NCBI RefSeq assembly: GCF_040115645.1
Contig: NC_089570.1
Span: 2,666,001 to 2,730,000, forward strand
Direction: 5' to 3'
DNA: 64,000 nt
Source: Euwallacea fornicatus
Lineage: Eukaryota; Arthropoda; Insecta; Coleoptera; Curculionidae
Shown: positions 47,878 through 60,773 of the stretch, piece after piece
How the letters are laid out: each line of letters starts with the position of its first letter
Numbering within the stretch: position 1 is the first letter of the stretch
Program-made: the position numbers and the translations under genes
The notes under the pieces: model-generated
What the model was told of the DNA's origin: nothing
Database searches by the model: none
The model's input: only the letters and a program-made list of their open reading frames with translations

Positions 47878-49347
47878 TTTTAAATCATTGATGTATCCAC
47901 TGATGATTGCTTGTAGGTGCTGCGTAAGGCCAGATGAAAATCCCTGAATAACGAATTATTAAATGGTACCTTGTTTCTTTATGAACATTTCTCGGCGAGG
48001 TATTGCTTGTAACTGGTTGGTTAGGTAGTGAAATGAGATGGCGAGGTGGTATATAAAATAATTTGTTCTGGTAAATTCATGCCTTCAAATCTGGGTTGAT
48101 ACCAAGTGACTATGGTTTAATAGCTGGTACCTCTTTTATTGGCGAACTTGACCTTGTTGGTGGGTACCTAATGGTGGGTTTTACTTAGAATTTTTCTGGG
48201 CTTCATCATTGTGCTAAACTCGCACTCATACTCATTTGTTCAATAAATTATTAATATGGTTGTTTACGTTCCATATTTTTAAGTACTTGATTGTTAGATT
48301 CCTTTCATACTCAAGTAACATCTTGTCTTAAGACGTTGTCTAATGTTAATATTTTAATGGAGAAATTGGTAGAATATCTTTGTAAACGTTTGATTGGTCC
48401 TAATGTAGTTTTCCACTAGATTAGAACCTGATTGATTCGGATACTTCCAAAAACTCTCACTGTAGGTTTCCGAGTTAAAATAACAGAAATTGAATTATTT
48501 CCATTTGAAAAGATCATTGTGTGAATTTAATTAAATTTACAACACTTTGGGCTTGGATATCATCAGGAAGTTATACTTTACATTTGGCTTCATCGCAATA
48601 AAATATTCCTAACAGTTGAACTTTCATTAATTTTTTTAAAATCTGAAACAAATCTGGGAGATCGCTGATTTCTTTAGTACCCACGTCCTTCCTTTAGCGT
48701 CTGATTAAAAGTTAAGTGCGATGGGGCCACACAAAGCAAATAGCGAGCATTTGGACCAAAAACTAAAAAACCTTTTTGAATTTTCACAGTAAAGAAGATA
48801 AAACAGAACATTAGAAATATCGAACATGAATTTTGCTACATTCATGTTATATGCCATTGGTAAGCATCCATAAATGGTACTTTTTTGCTCTAGTAGGTAT
48901 TGCTCTGTTTCGCTCCAATGTGCCAAATGCTCGATCCACCATGTACTAAACCACTCATATTACAAATACTTAGAAAAAAAATCATTCATAGAACGTTGTG
49001 CAAAGAATTCGCCTAAATCCCATTCAATAGTTTTCTTTTATTTAAATGAAACGAAGCTAATTTAGATATTGCCTTTATTAAATTACCGTACCGACTTGAT
49101 GGAACCGCTTTCAATGGACTGCTTTCTAATACCTGAATACCACTACTGAAATCGAAAAAAGAATTTACGGCTAAATTATTAATGTGCTGACAACTCTAAC
49201 TGCAAACTAATTTTCGTAGCAATACTGAAATTGAGTTTATGTAGGTAATTAGTCGGATTCTTCGTATCCATGGAAACGAGCTTGGTGTTAATGTAAACAG
49301 GAGTTTAATAGTTTAGAACTTATGCTACAATATTAAAAAATAACATG
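47878..49347. other. Intergenic, promoter side of the secreted-protein gene
   Basis: The first few hundred bases after 47877 should hold the promoter of the minus-strand gene. No gene is recognised in the rest; a minus-strand open frame at 48705-48926 has no family resemblance and no splice context. Confidence 0.35.
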
Positions 49348-50060
49348 TACAGGGAAATTCAGAACTATAATATTAAACTTTTAGGAATTATCCAGTTCAA
49401 CAGTAGAAAATTTTTAAGTATAAGAACCCATGGCTGAAAATGTCTTCCTAAGACACTGCGGCTTTATGATTCTTTCCAACAATTATGTGCATAAATATGT
49501 TTTATCGAAGTTTAGTACGTTTCATTTTAATCTACTTTTATAAAATAACACTACAATAATTACTCAAAATGTCGTGCTTCAAATTGATTGCACCTACTTA
49601 AACGACATACATAGTTTCTGCGGATTTTGCTAAAAATTTGATAATCGTTTCAAAAAACTTCAAATACCACAGTATTTCGTGCATTCAGGTCTTCCTCTAT
49701 TTCTACTGATTTTTCATAAGTCAGAGACTTTACATGTCCCTACGGAAAGAAATCTAAAGGTGTTAGATCAGGTGACTTAGGGCGACACGGAACTGAATCA
49801 CCTCTGAAGAACTGATGAAGTTCAAGGACGACATTTTCAGCAATTACTTTGATATTATTTTATACAAACAAATTACAATGAAACGTACTAAAACTCGATA
49901 AAACATATTTATGGATATAACTGTCCTAAAGCGTCAAGCATCCGTAGCGCCTTAGGGGCAACTTTGCGGACACGAGTTGATATACTTACATATTTTCTAT
50001 GTAATGTTTACCCTGAATAATCCCTAGAAGTTTAATCTCATAGCTCTGAATCACCCTGTA
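49348..50060 (-). mobile_element. Decayed Tc1/mariner-like element with long terminal inverted repeats
   Basis: The left end TA-CAGGGAAATTCAGAACTATA and the right end on the other strand, TA-CAGGGTGATTCAGAGCTATG, are clearly homologous. The match runs inward for about 100 bp (ATTAAACTT, GG(A/G)ATTAT, TAAGTATA). TA flanks both. The minus-strand interior retains part of a DDE transposase (RPKSPDLTPLDFFP, then GHVKSLTYEKSVEIEED), the same transposase type as at 5.3 and 28.06 kb. An in-frame stop and loss of the N-terminal part show it is dead. Confidence 0.78.
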
Positions 50061-51001
50061 TAATACTTCACATTTCACAAAGTTTCTAAGTACTAAAAGA
50101 AAGCAACTCGGATGTGCTTAAGCTTTATTTAAGTAGATTTTAGTTAGTTCTTTGTAAGAACTAAAATCCACCCATCCCGGTTTTTTTACGTAAAAACTTT
50201 ATGATTTTGATGGGCGTAGCATACGGGTACACTTTATTTACTCAAATATGAGAAGAAATATTGTTAAACCTTATTGAATCTTAAAGGCATGAGGACCTTC
50301 TTCAGTCCAAAAACTAGACAAATATCTTATCTTATGTACTTTTTTAAATCAATTAAACAGTAATCACTGATAAGTAAATTTAGGTCTGGCCTTTGGAAAC
50401 GTGTAGGTTTATTAATGTTATCGAAATTCTGTAAACAGGCAATAACTATTTGTTGAAGAATTCATTTTGGAATTATTAATAAACATAGGCGTCACTGTAC
50501 TCGATTGCAGTGGTCATAGCACGCATGTTTATCGCACTTCTGCTCCTTCCTATAAACTATTTTATTTTTATTGGCCTGATTTGAATTATGTGAGATTGCA
50601 TGGCCTTTCGAAGATGTCTCGCATGTATGTATTATATATATGCAAGCATATGACGTATAGACAATTATCAGAAAACGACGCCAATGGAGTAGGGTAAACG
50701 AACATTTAGTTTTTCTTCGCTTTGATACAGCGAGTGATATGGCCTTATCGAAACTACACACAACATCGCCATTTACATTTTTAATTTAAAAACCGACCCG
50801 AAGATGAAAAAAAAATCATGTTTCGAAGTATCAGTTTGTTAGCGAAGTTCAACAACTTTTGTGCAACAACATGCTGCGTGCGGCAACTTGATACCTAAGT
50901 TGGACTGCAGGGCTTCCTCAGCACAATTAAAGCTCATCAGTGGTATTTTAGTGCAAAAGCGGTACTTGCAGGGTTAAAACTTCAAATTTAGTCATTAAAA
51001 A
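50061..51001. other. Upstream region of GPR143
   Basis: No coding exon is visible. It should contain the GPR143 promoter and 5' untranslated region. A purine/AT-rich stretch near 50800 precedes the start codon by about 200 bases. Confidence 0.35.
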
Positions 51002-53392
51002 ATGTCGGATCCAACTATCCAAACATTTTGCTGCCACCACGGCAACGGCACTGACGTGGCGGTGACCATTGCAAAAGAATTTGATACTAATTCCTATAAC
51101 ATGGTGTGCCTCTTTTGCTCTGGATTAGGCATTTTGGGTGCCTTATACCAAGTAAGTGCAGCTTCTTGCATATTGCGTGTTTGGGTTTGGTACATCATAC
51201 GTAGTTCTTCCACGTTTTCTGGGAGTTCTTGGGCCCCAACGTCAATGAACTGCTTTACTTTAGATAGCATTCATCACACGCAATTTCAGTACTCATTGAA
51301 TGAGATAAATATTAGTTGAAAAATCACTATGACGACTGATAAATAATAGAAAAGTATTTTCCAATACGTAAACTTTTTTTTCACGTGATTACATTGTGAG
51401 TCCGGGTTGATGTTAATTTTATTCTGTCCCACCGTAGCAAATTTTGAATAGCGGCTTGAGGCTAAAGGCGAATCAGCTTTTTTAAAACTTGATGTGTAAT
51501 ATGAAAGTGCGTAATTCCAGGGATATTTGATTGATTGTAATGATTAAATGTCTATTATTCGATAGCTGAGACATAATCAACAAGACAGAGTAAGAGATTG
51601 ATGAGTGTCGTTTTGATTCCACCTACATTCTAGGAGAGCATCTATCTACATTAGATTAGCCGCCCATGCATAGATAGATGGTTTATTTATCCCACGAGTT
51701 CTTTATTAAAAATAAAAAATCTAGCTATGTATTCAAACAAATCGTTTTAACAGATTCAGGGATTTTCCGCCAATTAATCAATCTATAGTTAGTCATTACC
51801 TGCATTGCTCACATTTTCACCTATCTTAACGAAATAAATTACTGCAATTTACATCAATTTGTGCGAATTTTTTTCTTATTTTAGGTCCTGCCACGAAGGC
51901 AGTTTGCAAACAGTCACAGATGGCTATCCTTTTCCGCAGAAAGAGGAAGAAGGATCATCGTGTGGCTTGCATTGGCGGATTTATTAGCAGCTGTAGGTAA
52001 TTGAGCATTAATTTCATGAACAATGATTATTACAGTATGTTAAAAACTTCTATAAATTTACTATTTTTAAGGAGTATTTACAAGATCTATGATATGGATG
52101 AACAAAAAAAATATAATGCCAGCTATAGAGGATGATTCGAGCGTTATGTTCTGTGCTATATCATCGGTAAGATTTTTTTGGTGCAACTAGGCCGTGGACA
52201 AAAACCTCAGTTTCGTCATTAAATGGTGAATGAAAATATACTGAAGACAGTTTACATTATTTAATGTATTAATCAAATGTAACAAATGTGTTCATTAGAG
52301 CTCAATACTTGATTTTTGTTATATATCGCATAATTAAAATTTTTAAGTCTAAATTCAAGGAAAAAATTACGAATATTCAAATACTCTCTAACAGTAAATA
52401 AATCTACAAATTTCTTCATGATTTAATTTACGCTTGAATTGTCAATGCAAAAAGATTTTACATACATGAATTCATTTATGAATCAATAATTATATCTGAA
52501 ATACGAACTTAAATAAACTACAAAAATCAGAAATTCAGTTTTTTATGCAGGCATTCATCCAATACTTTTACACATCAACGTGGATCTGGACCTTGTGCTA
52601 CTCCATAGATATGAGATACATCCTCAGCCAAGAAGAAGGCCACTTTAAGTATTACCATCTCTCTGCCTGGCTAATTCCAGCAATATTAACAGTCACCGGA
52701 TTGTCCCTTCTTTATATTCCCAATGCAGAGTAAGTTACCTGAAAAAACACTTTCTGAGCCATAATTTCAGTCGTATGCAGTTGTCATACTTCAGTATCAT
52801 TACGGATAGCTCTGCAAAGAATTCTCCCCAATTACATAATCACCTACTTACCAATAGTGGTGGTAATGTTGGCGAATCCAATACTGTACAAGCACTCGAT
52901 CAAAGACATGAAAACTATGATCACTTGCACCTCTGGACAGTTCACCAGTAGAGAAAGAGATATCCTGGAGGCTATAAAAATTAAGTTTGCAGTAATTAAC
53001 GTGGTCTTTTACGTTTGCTGGCTGCCGAATCTGATCAACGGTTTTTTGCTGTGGATTTTGTGGTTTCATCTGCCTGCTAGATCATTGATTTTGCTCTGGT
53101 ATCTCATGGCAAGTGCGTATTTTCGTAAATTTAATTTATTTTATGATTTTTGCGTATATAGGCGTTTACCAACCCTCTGCAGGCATTTTTTAACGCCATG
53201 GTGTATAGAAGGTGGAGTGCAGGGTCGGAAAAATTGGTCCTGCCCTGGAAGCATTACGAGAATCCTTATTGTCAGTTAACAAACTCTATTACGAGCAGCA
53301 ACACTTCAAGAGAGACAATACGGGAAGAAATTTACCCGCTGCTGCAAAACGCTCCCTCGAAAAGTATAAATGGATGTAAAAGTTTACCTTAA
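51002..53392 (+). CDS. GPR143: G-protein coupled receptor 143 (ocular albinism type 1 family)
   Basis: Exons: 51002-51151, 51885-51996, 52072-52166, 52551-52729, 52781-53108, 53162-53392; 1095 bases, 364 residues. GPR143 is an unusual receptor of melanosomes and lysosome-like organelles in vertebrates, where it responds to L-DOPA-like ligands. Visible landmarks: the first helix NMVCLFCSGLGILGALYQ, VWLALADLLAAVG for helix 2, and WTLCYSIDMRYIL after helix 3. Helix 5 contains YLPIVVVMLANPILY, a family signature, helix 6 FYVCWLPNLINGF, and helix 7 MAFTNPLQAFFNAMVY. The tail has acidic and dileucine-like elements (EEIYPLL) that could direct it to endolysosomes. The last intron, 53109-53161, is 53 bases with a GC donor. 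Exon 5 uses the acceptor ending at 52780; the AG ten bases earlier gives the wrong frame. Confidence 0.9.
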
Positions 53393-53403
53393 TAAACTAA
53401 CAC

Positions 53404-53409
53404 AATAAA
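53404..53409 (+). promoter_or_regulatory. Likely poly(A) signal of GPR143
   Basis: Two AATAAA hexamers follow the stop closely: one overlaps it (53391-53396) and one lies at 53404-53409. The second is the better candidate for a very short 3' untranslated region, though a longer one is possible. Confidence 0.4.
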
Positions 53410-54334
53410 AATTTTACTACCTCACACATGACCGAATGTTATATTTCACATAAGACAATTTTTATTTAGATGATGAGGTTAATGAAGGAGTTGCGGATTG
53501 AAAAATAATGTAAACTCATTTTGGCAAAGCTTAATAATGAAAATTAGTTAAAAAATAGTTCGATGGTTAATAAATACTCTTTATATTTAAATAAGGCATT
53601 AATGTCTGTTTTAGGGCTGTGACCGTGAAAAAATGGAAAATATGTCAAAGACGCATGGAGCTGTTGTTTGGTGCCCGCATTCTCCGTAAATCCACACGGT
53701 TTAAGGTTTAAATTGCAAGCTACAGTATCAAATTAAACAACTCGACATGTGGGGCTACAGAGAATAAGGGATTGCATGTTTTTAATTTTACGTATGCTTA
53801 CTTGAAATCCAGAAAATAACATATAATATTCAATAAGCTTAAATTATTGAAAATTTACAAGCGTCCTGTTTTCCCAAACATATTTGAATTCCTTTAAAGC
53901 GTATAACACTTCAACTTTTTTTTAGTTACACATTTACACATTTTATTTATTTATTATTTAAAAAATATTGCTTTAGGTAGATTGTTTCTGTAGCTTCTTT
54001 TTGAAAATATACATTTGGATATATAATAAAACTATGTATGTTTTCACAGGTTTCAAATATATGCATCTCTATGCATAAAGAATATGAAAGTATTTTCAGA
54101 CCACTTCTTGTACTTTAAAAACCACTTTCTTAACAATCCATTGATCACAAATAAACTACAATTCATATTTTATTTTCTGCTAATAATTTCCCTGGTGCAT
54201 TAACAATAAAATAATATGCATGGACTTTATGAATACAACATGAAGCCATCAGCGACAGTAAAAATATAAATTAGCATGTATTTAAATATTTTTATTAAAT
54301 ACATAAATAGAGAGGTATTTGAATATCGTTTCAC

Positions 54335-54366
<32 letters not shown>

Positions 54367-56155
54367 GATTATTGCACAGTCCTAACACTTCTCAACAAGA
54401 TAACAACTGTCGAACATAATGGTACTTGCATAAAAAAATAAGTTCATATTATTTGATCAATTATTTATGCTTGTAAATTCTTCTGACGAAGTTTTAACAA
54501 TATTTGATTGACTTATACGGAAAACTGTAATATTAACTGCTAGTGAAGGACTGCATAATGTATGTTATACTAAAGTAAAAACAAGGAATAAGTCGTAACA
54601 TTGCCTACTAGTTATAATATAAAATTATCTATCATGAATCACGACGACATTTAATAAAAATATTTCATGGAATTTGGCTTCTAAAAACCTTAGGAATTTG
54701 GATTTACTCTAACTTACAACAATTCCCTTCAGGAATATGTACCTGATAATAAAAAATATCATGGTAAAAGAAACACAAGCTTGTAGATTTTGCAATACAG
54801 ATGAATTATTTCAATAATGTCATCGGAAATGGCGGCATTATCGTACTTAAGTTTCTATTTAATGTTAAATCCGTATTAACCAAACAGGAAAAGTTGAGCA
54901 AAGAAATTGTACCAAATCTAAATCTACAACCAATTATATTGGCCAAATGAAATAAACATTATTTAATAGAAATAAATAATAGTATATTATAAAAACAAAT
55001 AAGTAACAAACAAAATAAACATTATATGGAGATTTAATAAAACTAATAATCACATTTTGCATTAAAAAGTTATTTTTTTAAGCTACTTTTTTAATTAATC
55101 ACGTTTCAAATTATAGACAAATAAAACATGAAATAAATACGAAAGTGGAAAGAAGAAACTAAATACATCGCAATGGGATATATTTTTCGAGCTTTGATCA
55201 AATCAATCAAAGGCGGAGCAGACATTTAGAAAAGAGATTAAAACATTTGAATCCACAGTAAAACCTCTCTTTGTTGTTTACAGATTTTAAAACACGTCCT
55301 TGTGCATCGAAAATTCTCTTATTTTCAATGATCGGTAACACTGAGATGTTTCTTAAAGACATTCTTTACATAGTACATTAACAAACACTTCATTTTTTCA
55401 TTTTAGTTACCGCAACATCCCAAGAATTCCAACGCTACATCTAGTACTAAACAATTCTCAAAAGTGGAAGTAAATAACTACTAGTACTCGGTTTAGCACA
55501 AGCATGCGAGTATATTGTTACTGAATTTTGAAAGTATTTAATCAATTGTACGAAATTTTTTTATACCAGTCGTTTATTGAAGTATGACTCGTAAATGTAT
55601 TGGCGATATTAATCGGCGATCGTAAATGTGGTGTAATGTTGGTGCCCAAATCCTCCTGTGCAATGCGCAATACTTTTCAATACAGCAAATTTATTGGTAT
55701 TAACTTGTTAGTGTCTAATTTGTATATAATGTCAAATTTATAAGTCTAGCTTAAAGCTTAATTATAAAAAAATACAATTTTATTCCGCTTCCACTTCAAA
55801 TTAATAAGATACCTTAATCATGAAACGTACTTAACCGAAATTAGTGTAGCTTTAAGTTTATTTTAATTCGACAAATAGGAATGTTTTTGATTAGAAGTAT
55901 GTGAGATTTTGACAATTTTTGAGAAAAACGAAGATTTTCTACTCGTATGTCACAAACTAATTTACCGAAACTAAAGTAATAAAACATATTCGAATGCATC
56001 ATATATCTTAATAAATTTCATATAAGGGCCCTGGTGTACACTGGAGCTAATACCAATAATAAAAAGGTTTATCCTCGTCAGAATGCTAGCACACTTCCGA
56101 TATTTAATAACAAACACATTATTAAAGCAACCTGACTGACTGACCGACATTTAAC
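53410..56155. other. AT-rich convergent region between GPR143 and AVL9
   Basis: No coding sequence is visible across 2.7 kb. Converging genes on both sides suggest long 3' untranslated regions; TTTATT at about 55778 and 55857 (AATAAA on the minus strand) are possible AVL9 poly(A) signals. Confidence 0.35.
54334..54366. repeat. ATT microsatellite
   Basis: About eleven uninterrupted copies of the trinucleotide ATT. It lies in the non-coding stretch between GPR143 and AVL9 and is probably length-polymorphic. Confidence 0.9.
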
Positions 56156-59100
56156 TTAAACTGTATGTACCTCACCCGGCTTATGGTTCTCCAAAGGTTC
56201 AACATAACTATTATCACTACCGCCAGTCCTAATAACATTGGAATCCTTAACTGGAACATTATTAATACTGCTTGCTTTCGAATTTGGCGTGTTAGATACT
56301 CGATAGTTATCACTGTTTTGAGTGTTTCCAATGTTGGAACTTTCGATGGCCGATTGATTATAAGGATTAGTACTCGGCTCTTCTCCGAATAAGACCTCAT
56401 CTGTAGTTGCTTCCTTTGGAAGGCCCGGCTCCGGGCTGACCAAGTTATTCCACCAATTTGAGAATGCTCCTTTAGCTTGAGATATGGCACCACCTTTGCA
56501 AAAAATTGAACATTTCTTTTTTTGTTCATATATATTATATGTGTCCATAAGAACTTGTTATTATTTTTTAAATGTTCAAATTATTCGTTTATTAGGCTAC
56601 CAATTGTGCAATTTAAACAATTCTTCTGGTTTCAGAAAACAAAAACCATTCTCTATAGATACAACCATATTTAAATATGTATTCTTAATTTTTAACATTA
56701 CTTTTAACTTACCTACTGCTTTACTTGTTGTAGCTACAGCTCGTCCAGTAGACGTCACTGCCTGACCTAGTCGTCTACCGCTTTCTGTTGTCTGCATGGT
56801 GCTGTAAAATGAAAATAAAACATAATTTCTCATACGAAACAACTTCCATCATATTTATACACTAAATAACTGTTAGTTCTATGTTTCAACACCCTTCTGG
56901 CAATGAGATAATAAGAAGTAAGATAAATAAGACAAAACGTTTGATAAAAACATTAGCTTACAGAAATCTACTTACTGGGCTAACCTAAGCTTCATATCGG
57001 CAACAGACAACTGTCCCGCAAACGGATGGCCCGGCTGCACATCTAAAATTGCTGAATGATCCTCATTTACCCACATTTTGTAATTATGCGTTTCTTTCCA
57101 AGCGGACAAAAAGCTGGCGTTAAAATGATCGGATTCCCGAGTTCCATCTAAGTTTATTGGAAAAAGGCATACAAGATCCTCTATTAAAAATGTTAAAAAA
57201 TCGAAAAATTAAGATTTTTGCCAAAATCGTTCAATTCTAAGAAATGTAAGAATTGCACCAAATGACTGATTTCAATTGGGCTATAAATTTCGCAAAATCG
57301 TAATTTCTGCAGAAAAAATACGTGGGTGAAGTTTCGCATATTGACTGAACACCACCATATTTAAATTAACTGATTACCTGGTACAAATGCAGTTCGAAGT
57401 AGACAGAGTAAGTAAACCCTAAATTGCATGCGAATCCACTCGTCTCCACCCTCATATCCCACACCATCCAAAAATACATCATGACGTTCCTCAGACACAT
57501 GTTTTACGATGTAATCGGCAAATCTCAAGTCCTCAGTAGTTAAATGAAGCGATTTTCGAAGTGCAATATCTTGACATTCTATTCTGAAAATAATTATAAG
57601 TTACCAGGAAGATGGAGAACAAGTTCTAGATTTGAAATTATGTGTTTATAATGGCTATGGACAAAAATTTGCATTGGGAAATTTAATAATAAAATTGATT
57701 AAAGTGTTGCATTACATGTTCCATATATATCTACAAAATTTTATTCAAAGCTAAAGATATTAGACACTGCAAAAATGTAAAAAAAAAATTGCTAGACAAT
57801 AAAAAAATAATTTCTTACCTGCCACCATCAACATCGACCATTACATCATACAACTGCCGCTTTTGTTTGAATAAAACATTTGTAGCCCCAACTACATAAC
57901 TTCTAACATTTACATCTGCCAGCAAATCCAAATAAGGTAATGAGAGATAAGGTAAACACAATGATCCTTTACTAAATATCGATAATGGAAATCCACAATT
58001 CTCTATGTTAATTTGGGTCAAGTAATTTAAATTACTTTGCACAGAATCTGCCATAGCATCTAAACTTAAATCTCGCCGGAGGCTGTTATTTTTGTCTAAT
58101 ATATTTCCAATTCCTAAATAAGATATAATTAAAAAAACTTGAGCACTGAGATTTTATATAATTGTACCATTACTATCATCTTTGTTCAATGGAACTGATT
58201 CAGAGATTTCTATACCATTTTCTATTGGCTCTAATTTTTCATTATGATTGCCAGGAATATCTTTGTTTGAAGAAATATTACACAAGCCATTTTGTGAGGT
58301 GCCATTATGCATTATGGCTTCTGGTAATTTCATTGGGGAAGTACTTGGTGAGTCGCCCTCATCAGAAAATTCAGGCATTGGCGACATTGGTCTTGACAAC
58401 CTAAAGAGACTATATAAAATTGAATGAATTTGACACACCATAAATCTTTTACCTAATACAGGCTGCCTGATGCAATCCCTTTTCAATCATTTCTGGGAAT
58501 AAGGATACCAGAGTTAAAATGGTAGAACATAGTGGAAGAACTGGCGATTTGTAAAACATAACTCGTTTTTCTAATAAAAGTAACTTAAATAAAAGAATCG
58601 TTTTATGCTTCCATTGCAGAATTAAATCCCTGGCTGAAAGACCTTAAAACAAAGACAATAAGATGAAAAATATATGCAATTGCATATCTCATTTTAATCT
58701 TACCCACAAAAGTTTGTTGTTGAATGTCTGCCTGACTCATGACAGCATTTAAATGATGAAATGTGTCCTCTAAAATAGATACTTTACTAAAATCTCCCTC
58801 ATCAAAATAGGCATGAGTTATTAGAGCCATTTTTACTTGTATTTGTCCATACAGGGGAATTCTACTGAGTACACAAACTGATTTTTGTACTGTAGTCCTA
58901 GTAATGTCTGAGGTACGATTTTTCAGCTTCTGGATAAAAAAATAATATGAAGCTTTTATGATGATTCATAAATACTGACATTAATGAGACAGAATTATTA
59001 TAAAAAAGAAATAAGTTTATTATTTATAATGTTTTCATAAATAGGTTATTATGTTGGTTTTACTTAGAACTTGCGAATGATGAACCATGATTAAATAATT

Positions 59101-59685
59101 TAAAAATTGAAAATGAAACCTATAATTCAACTTGCCTCAACTGGAATTTGTCGAAAACATGATATTCCAAACACAGTTTCTTTAGCATTTGTCAAGCTTG
59201 GCAAGTGGAAAAATACAGTATCATCCTCATAATTGTGGGATCCATCTGGCAGTGCAAGAGTAGGCAAGTATTTCCATCCAGGTGGACATTCATTTGGAGT
59301 GCCAGGCACAAGTGGTGGATAAGAATATTCCACCTAAAATTCAATCCAATGAACACAAAAACAAATTCCACTTCTGTGCATAAAATATGAATGGAGATAT
59401 TGAAAATTTTCAATCACTTTACCAGAATTATCTCTAAACAAGACATTCAAAGTAATGTATGCTATTTTAGCTTTATACTATCTGTAAACTTTGAAGGCAG
59501 TCACATTCCCTAGTTACCTTAATTTTTAAATGTTTCAAATCAATGCAATAAGATTAACAATGTTATATAAATTAAAAATGATAAGCACAGTGTATCAAGT
59601 TAGTAGTGCTACTTACTTGGCAGCCCTTTTTATGATGAAACCCTACCACAAGAACATACAGAATAGGGGCTTCTGGGTCATCCAT
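56156..59685 (-). CDS. AVL9: AVL9 homologue, DENN-related late secretory pathway protein
   Basis: Ten exons on the minus strand: 59617-59685, 59136-59333, 58704-58929, 58453-58642, 58168-58400, 57819-58113, 57378-57583, 56976-57180, 56713-56801, 56156-56493. They total 2049 bases, 682 residues, and all phases agree. AVL9 acts in vesicle export from the Golgi and in epithelial polarity; its fold is related to DENN Rab exchange factors. Landmarks are ILYVLVVGFHHKKGCQVEYSY, then PPGWKYLPTLALPDGSHNYE, FFHLPSLTNAKETVFGISCF, VQKSVCVLSRIPLYGQI and LLFKLLLLEKRVMFY. A variable acidic linker follows (58168-58400), then FPLSIFSKGSLCLPYLSL, ADYIVKHVSEERHDVFLDG, GGDEWIRMQFRVYL, and a poorly conserved Asn/Ser-rich tail. 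The second intron (58930-59135) has a GC donor. Start codon: first ATG of exon 1, MDDPEAPILYV. Confidence 0.94.
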
Positions 59686-60773
59686 GGCCAATGTTGCTCA
59701 ATACTGTTTCACAAAACATGAAGTTCTAACTGCTCTCAAGTCCTATAGATTTGTAATTTTTATTCAAGCTTATTTGTTTTTAATGCAAAAAGAAACCCAC
59801 ACATAAAGATAAGAGGGGTGTTTTGTGTTCATATTTTGAAAAAAAAAAACATTGACATTTTGGCATATATTTTTGAGAACTGTCAATAATTCAATAGAGC
59901 GGTCTCATTTCACATTCTGATTAGATTATGGGAGTAGTTTCTTCATGTAAACTACGAAAACAAAGTAGATAATAATTTGAAAGTGATCTTTTTTTTTTTA
60001 TGAATTGCTAAATTATTAGGTGCTTTGCGGTTATTCGATTGATTGCAATTAAATATTAGAGATAGATACAAAATCAAACAAATCATAATGGTCACAAAAT
60101 AAAATAAACAACTGAACAAATTAAGTAAAAATTAAATTTTTGAAATAAATAAAGGAATAACAATAAGAAAACTTCAAATAGGCATTGAAATATCAAAAGA
60201 TAAACTCATCTATTTTTAATTGTTTATGGAAACTTCTTTTTTAAGACCACTCGTTACTACATGTACATACTTAGTTGATGAAATTAATTTAAATTAAATT
60301 CAAAATGGATGGCTTACGTATCGCAAGTAATATTCTTAAATTTCTCTGTATACAGCACGGTCCCGTGCAATGAGATGTAAAAGCGTAAATATCATGTTTT
60401 TCTCTACATACTACATGGTGTATATATGGTTGCCTATGATAAAACTATTACACTAATTTATATTCAGATCCAGGGTAAAAGGAAACAATACGAAATAAAA
60501 ACATAAACTTAGAGTAATAAATGATATTAGATAATCACAGTCGGAATATTAATATTTATATACATACATATAATTTTTAGAAGAGGAAATTGCTTATTAT
60601 AATAACACCCAACCAACAGCGCACAAATTTTACATATCTTACAAACATATCAATCTAATAATTTTAGGAAACTTAGATAGTAATGATACTGTAAATGGTT
60701 TAGGAATATAAGAAATAATGAATTATTAACAAAGGAAAAAGAAAAGACAAACTTCTATAAATAGTTTCGCGTT
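59686..60773. other. Upstream region of AVL9
   Basis: Should contain the AVL9 promoter and 5' untranslated sequence close to 59686. The rest is AT-rich with no exon. A TATAAATA at 60756-60763 on the plus strand could be a TATA box for a plus-strand transcript, but nothing else supports it. Confidence 0.3.

Noticed and set aside
48705..48926. Minus-strand open frame of 73 codons
   Set aside because: Hydrophobic AT-rich text without support; not enough to call a gene.
51152..51319. Extended first exon of GPR143
   Set aside because: It runs through a perfect GTAAGT donor; the spliced product matches helix 1 and what follows.
53109..53279. Continuation of GPR143 exon 5 without splicing
   Set aside because: It leaves the family sequence and loses helix 7; splicing with the GC donor restores NPLQAFFNAM.
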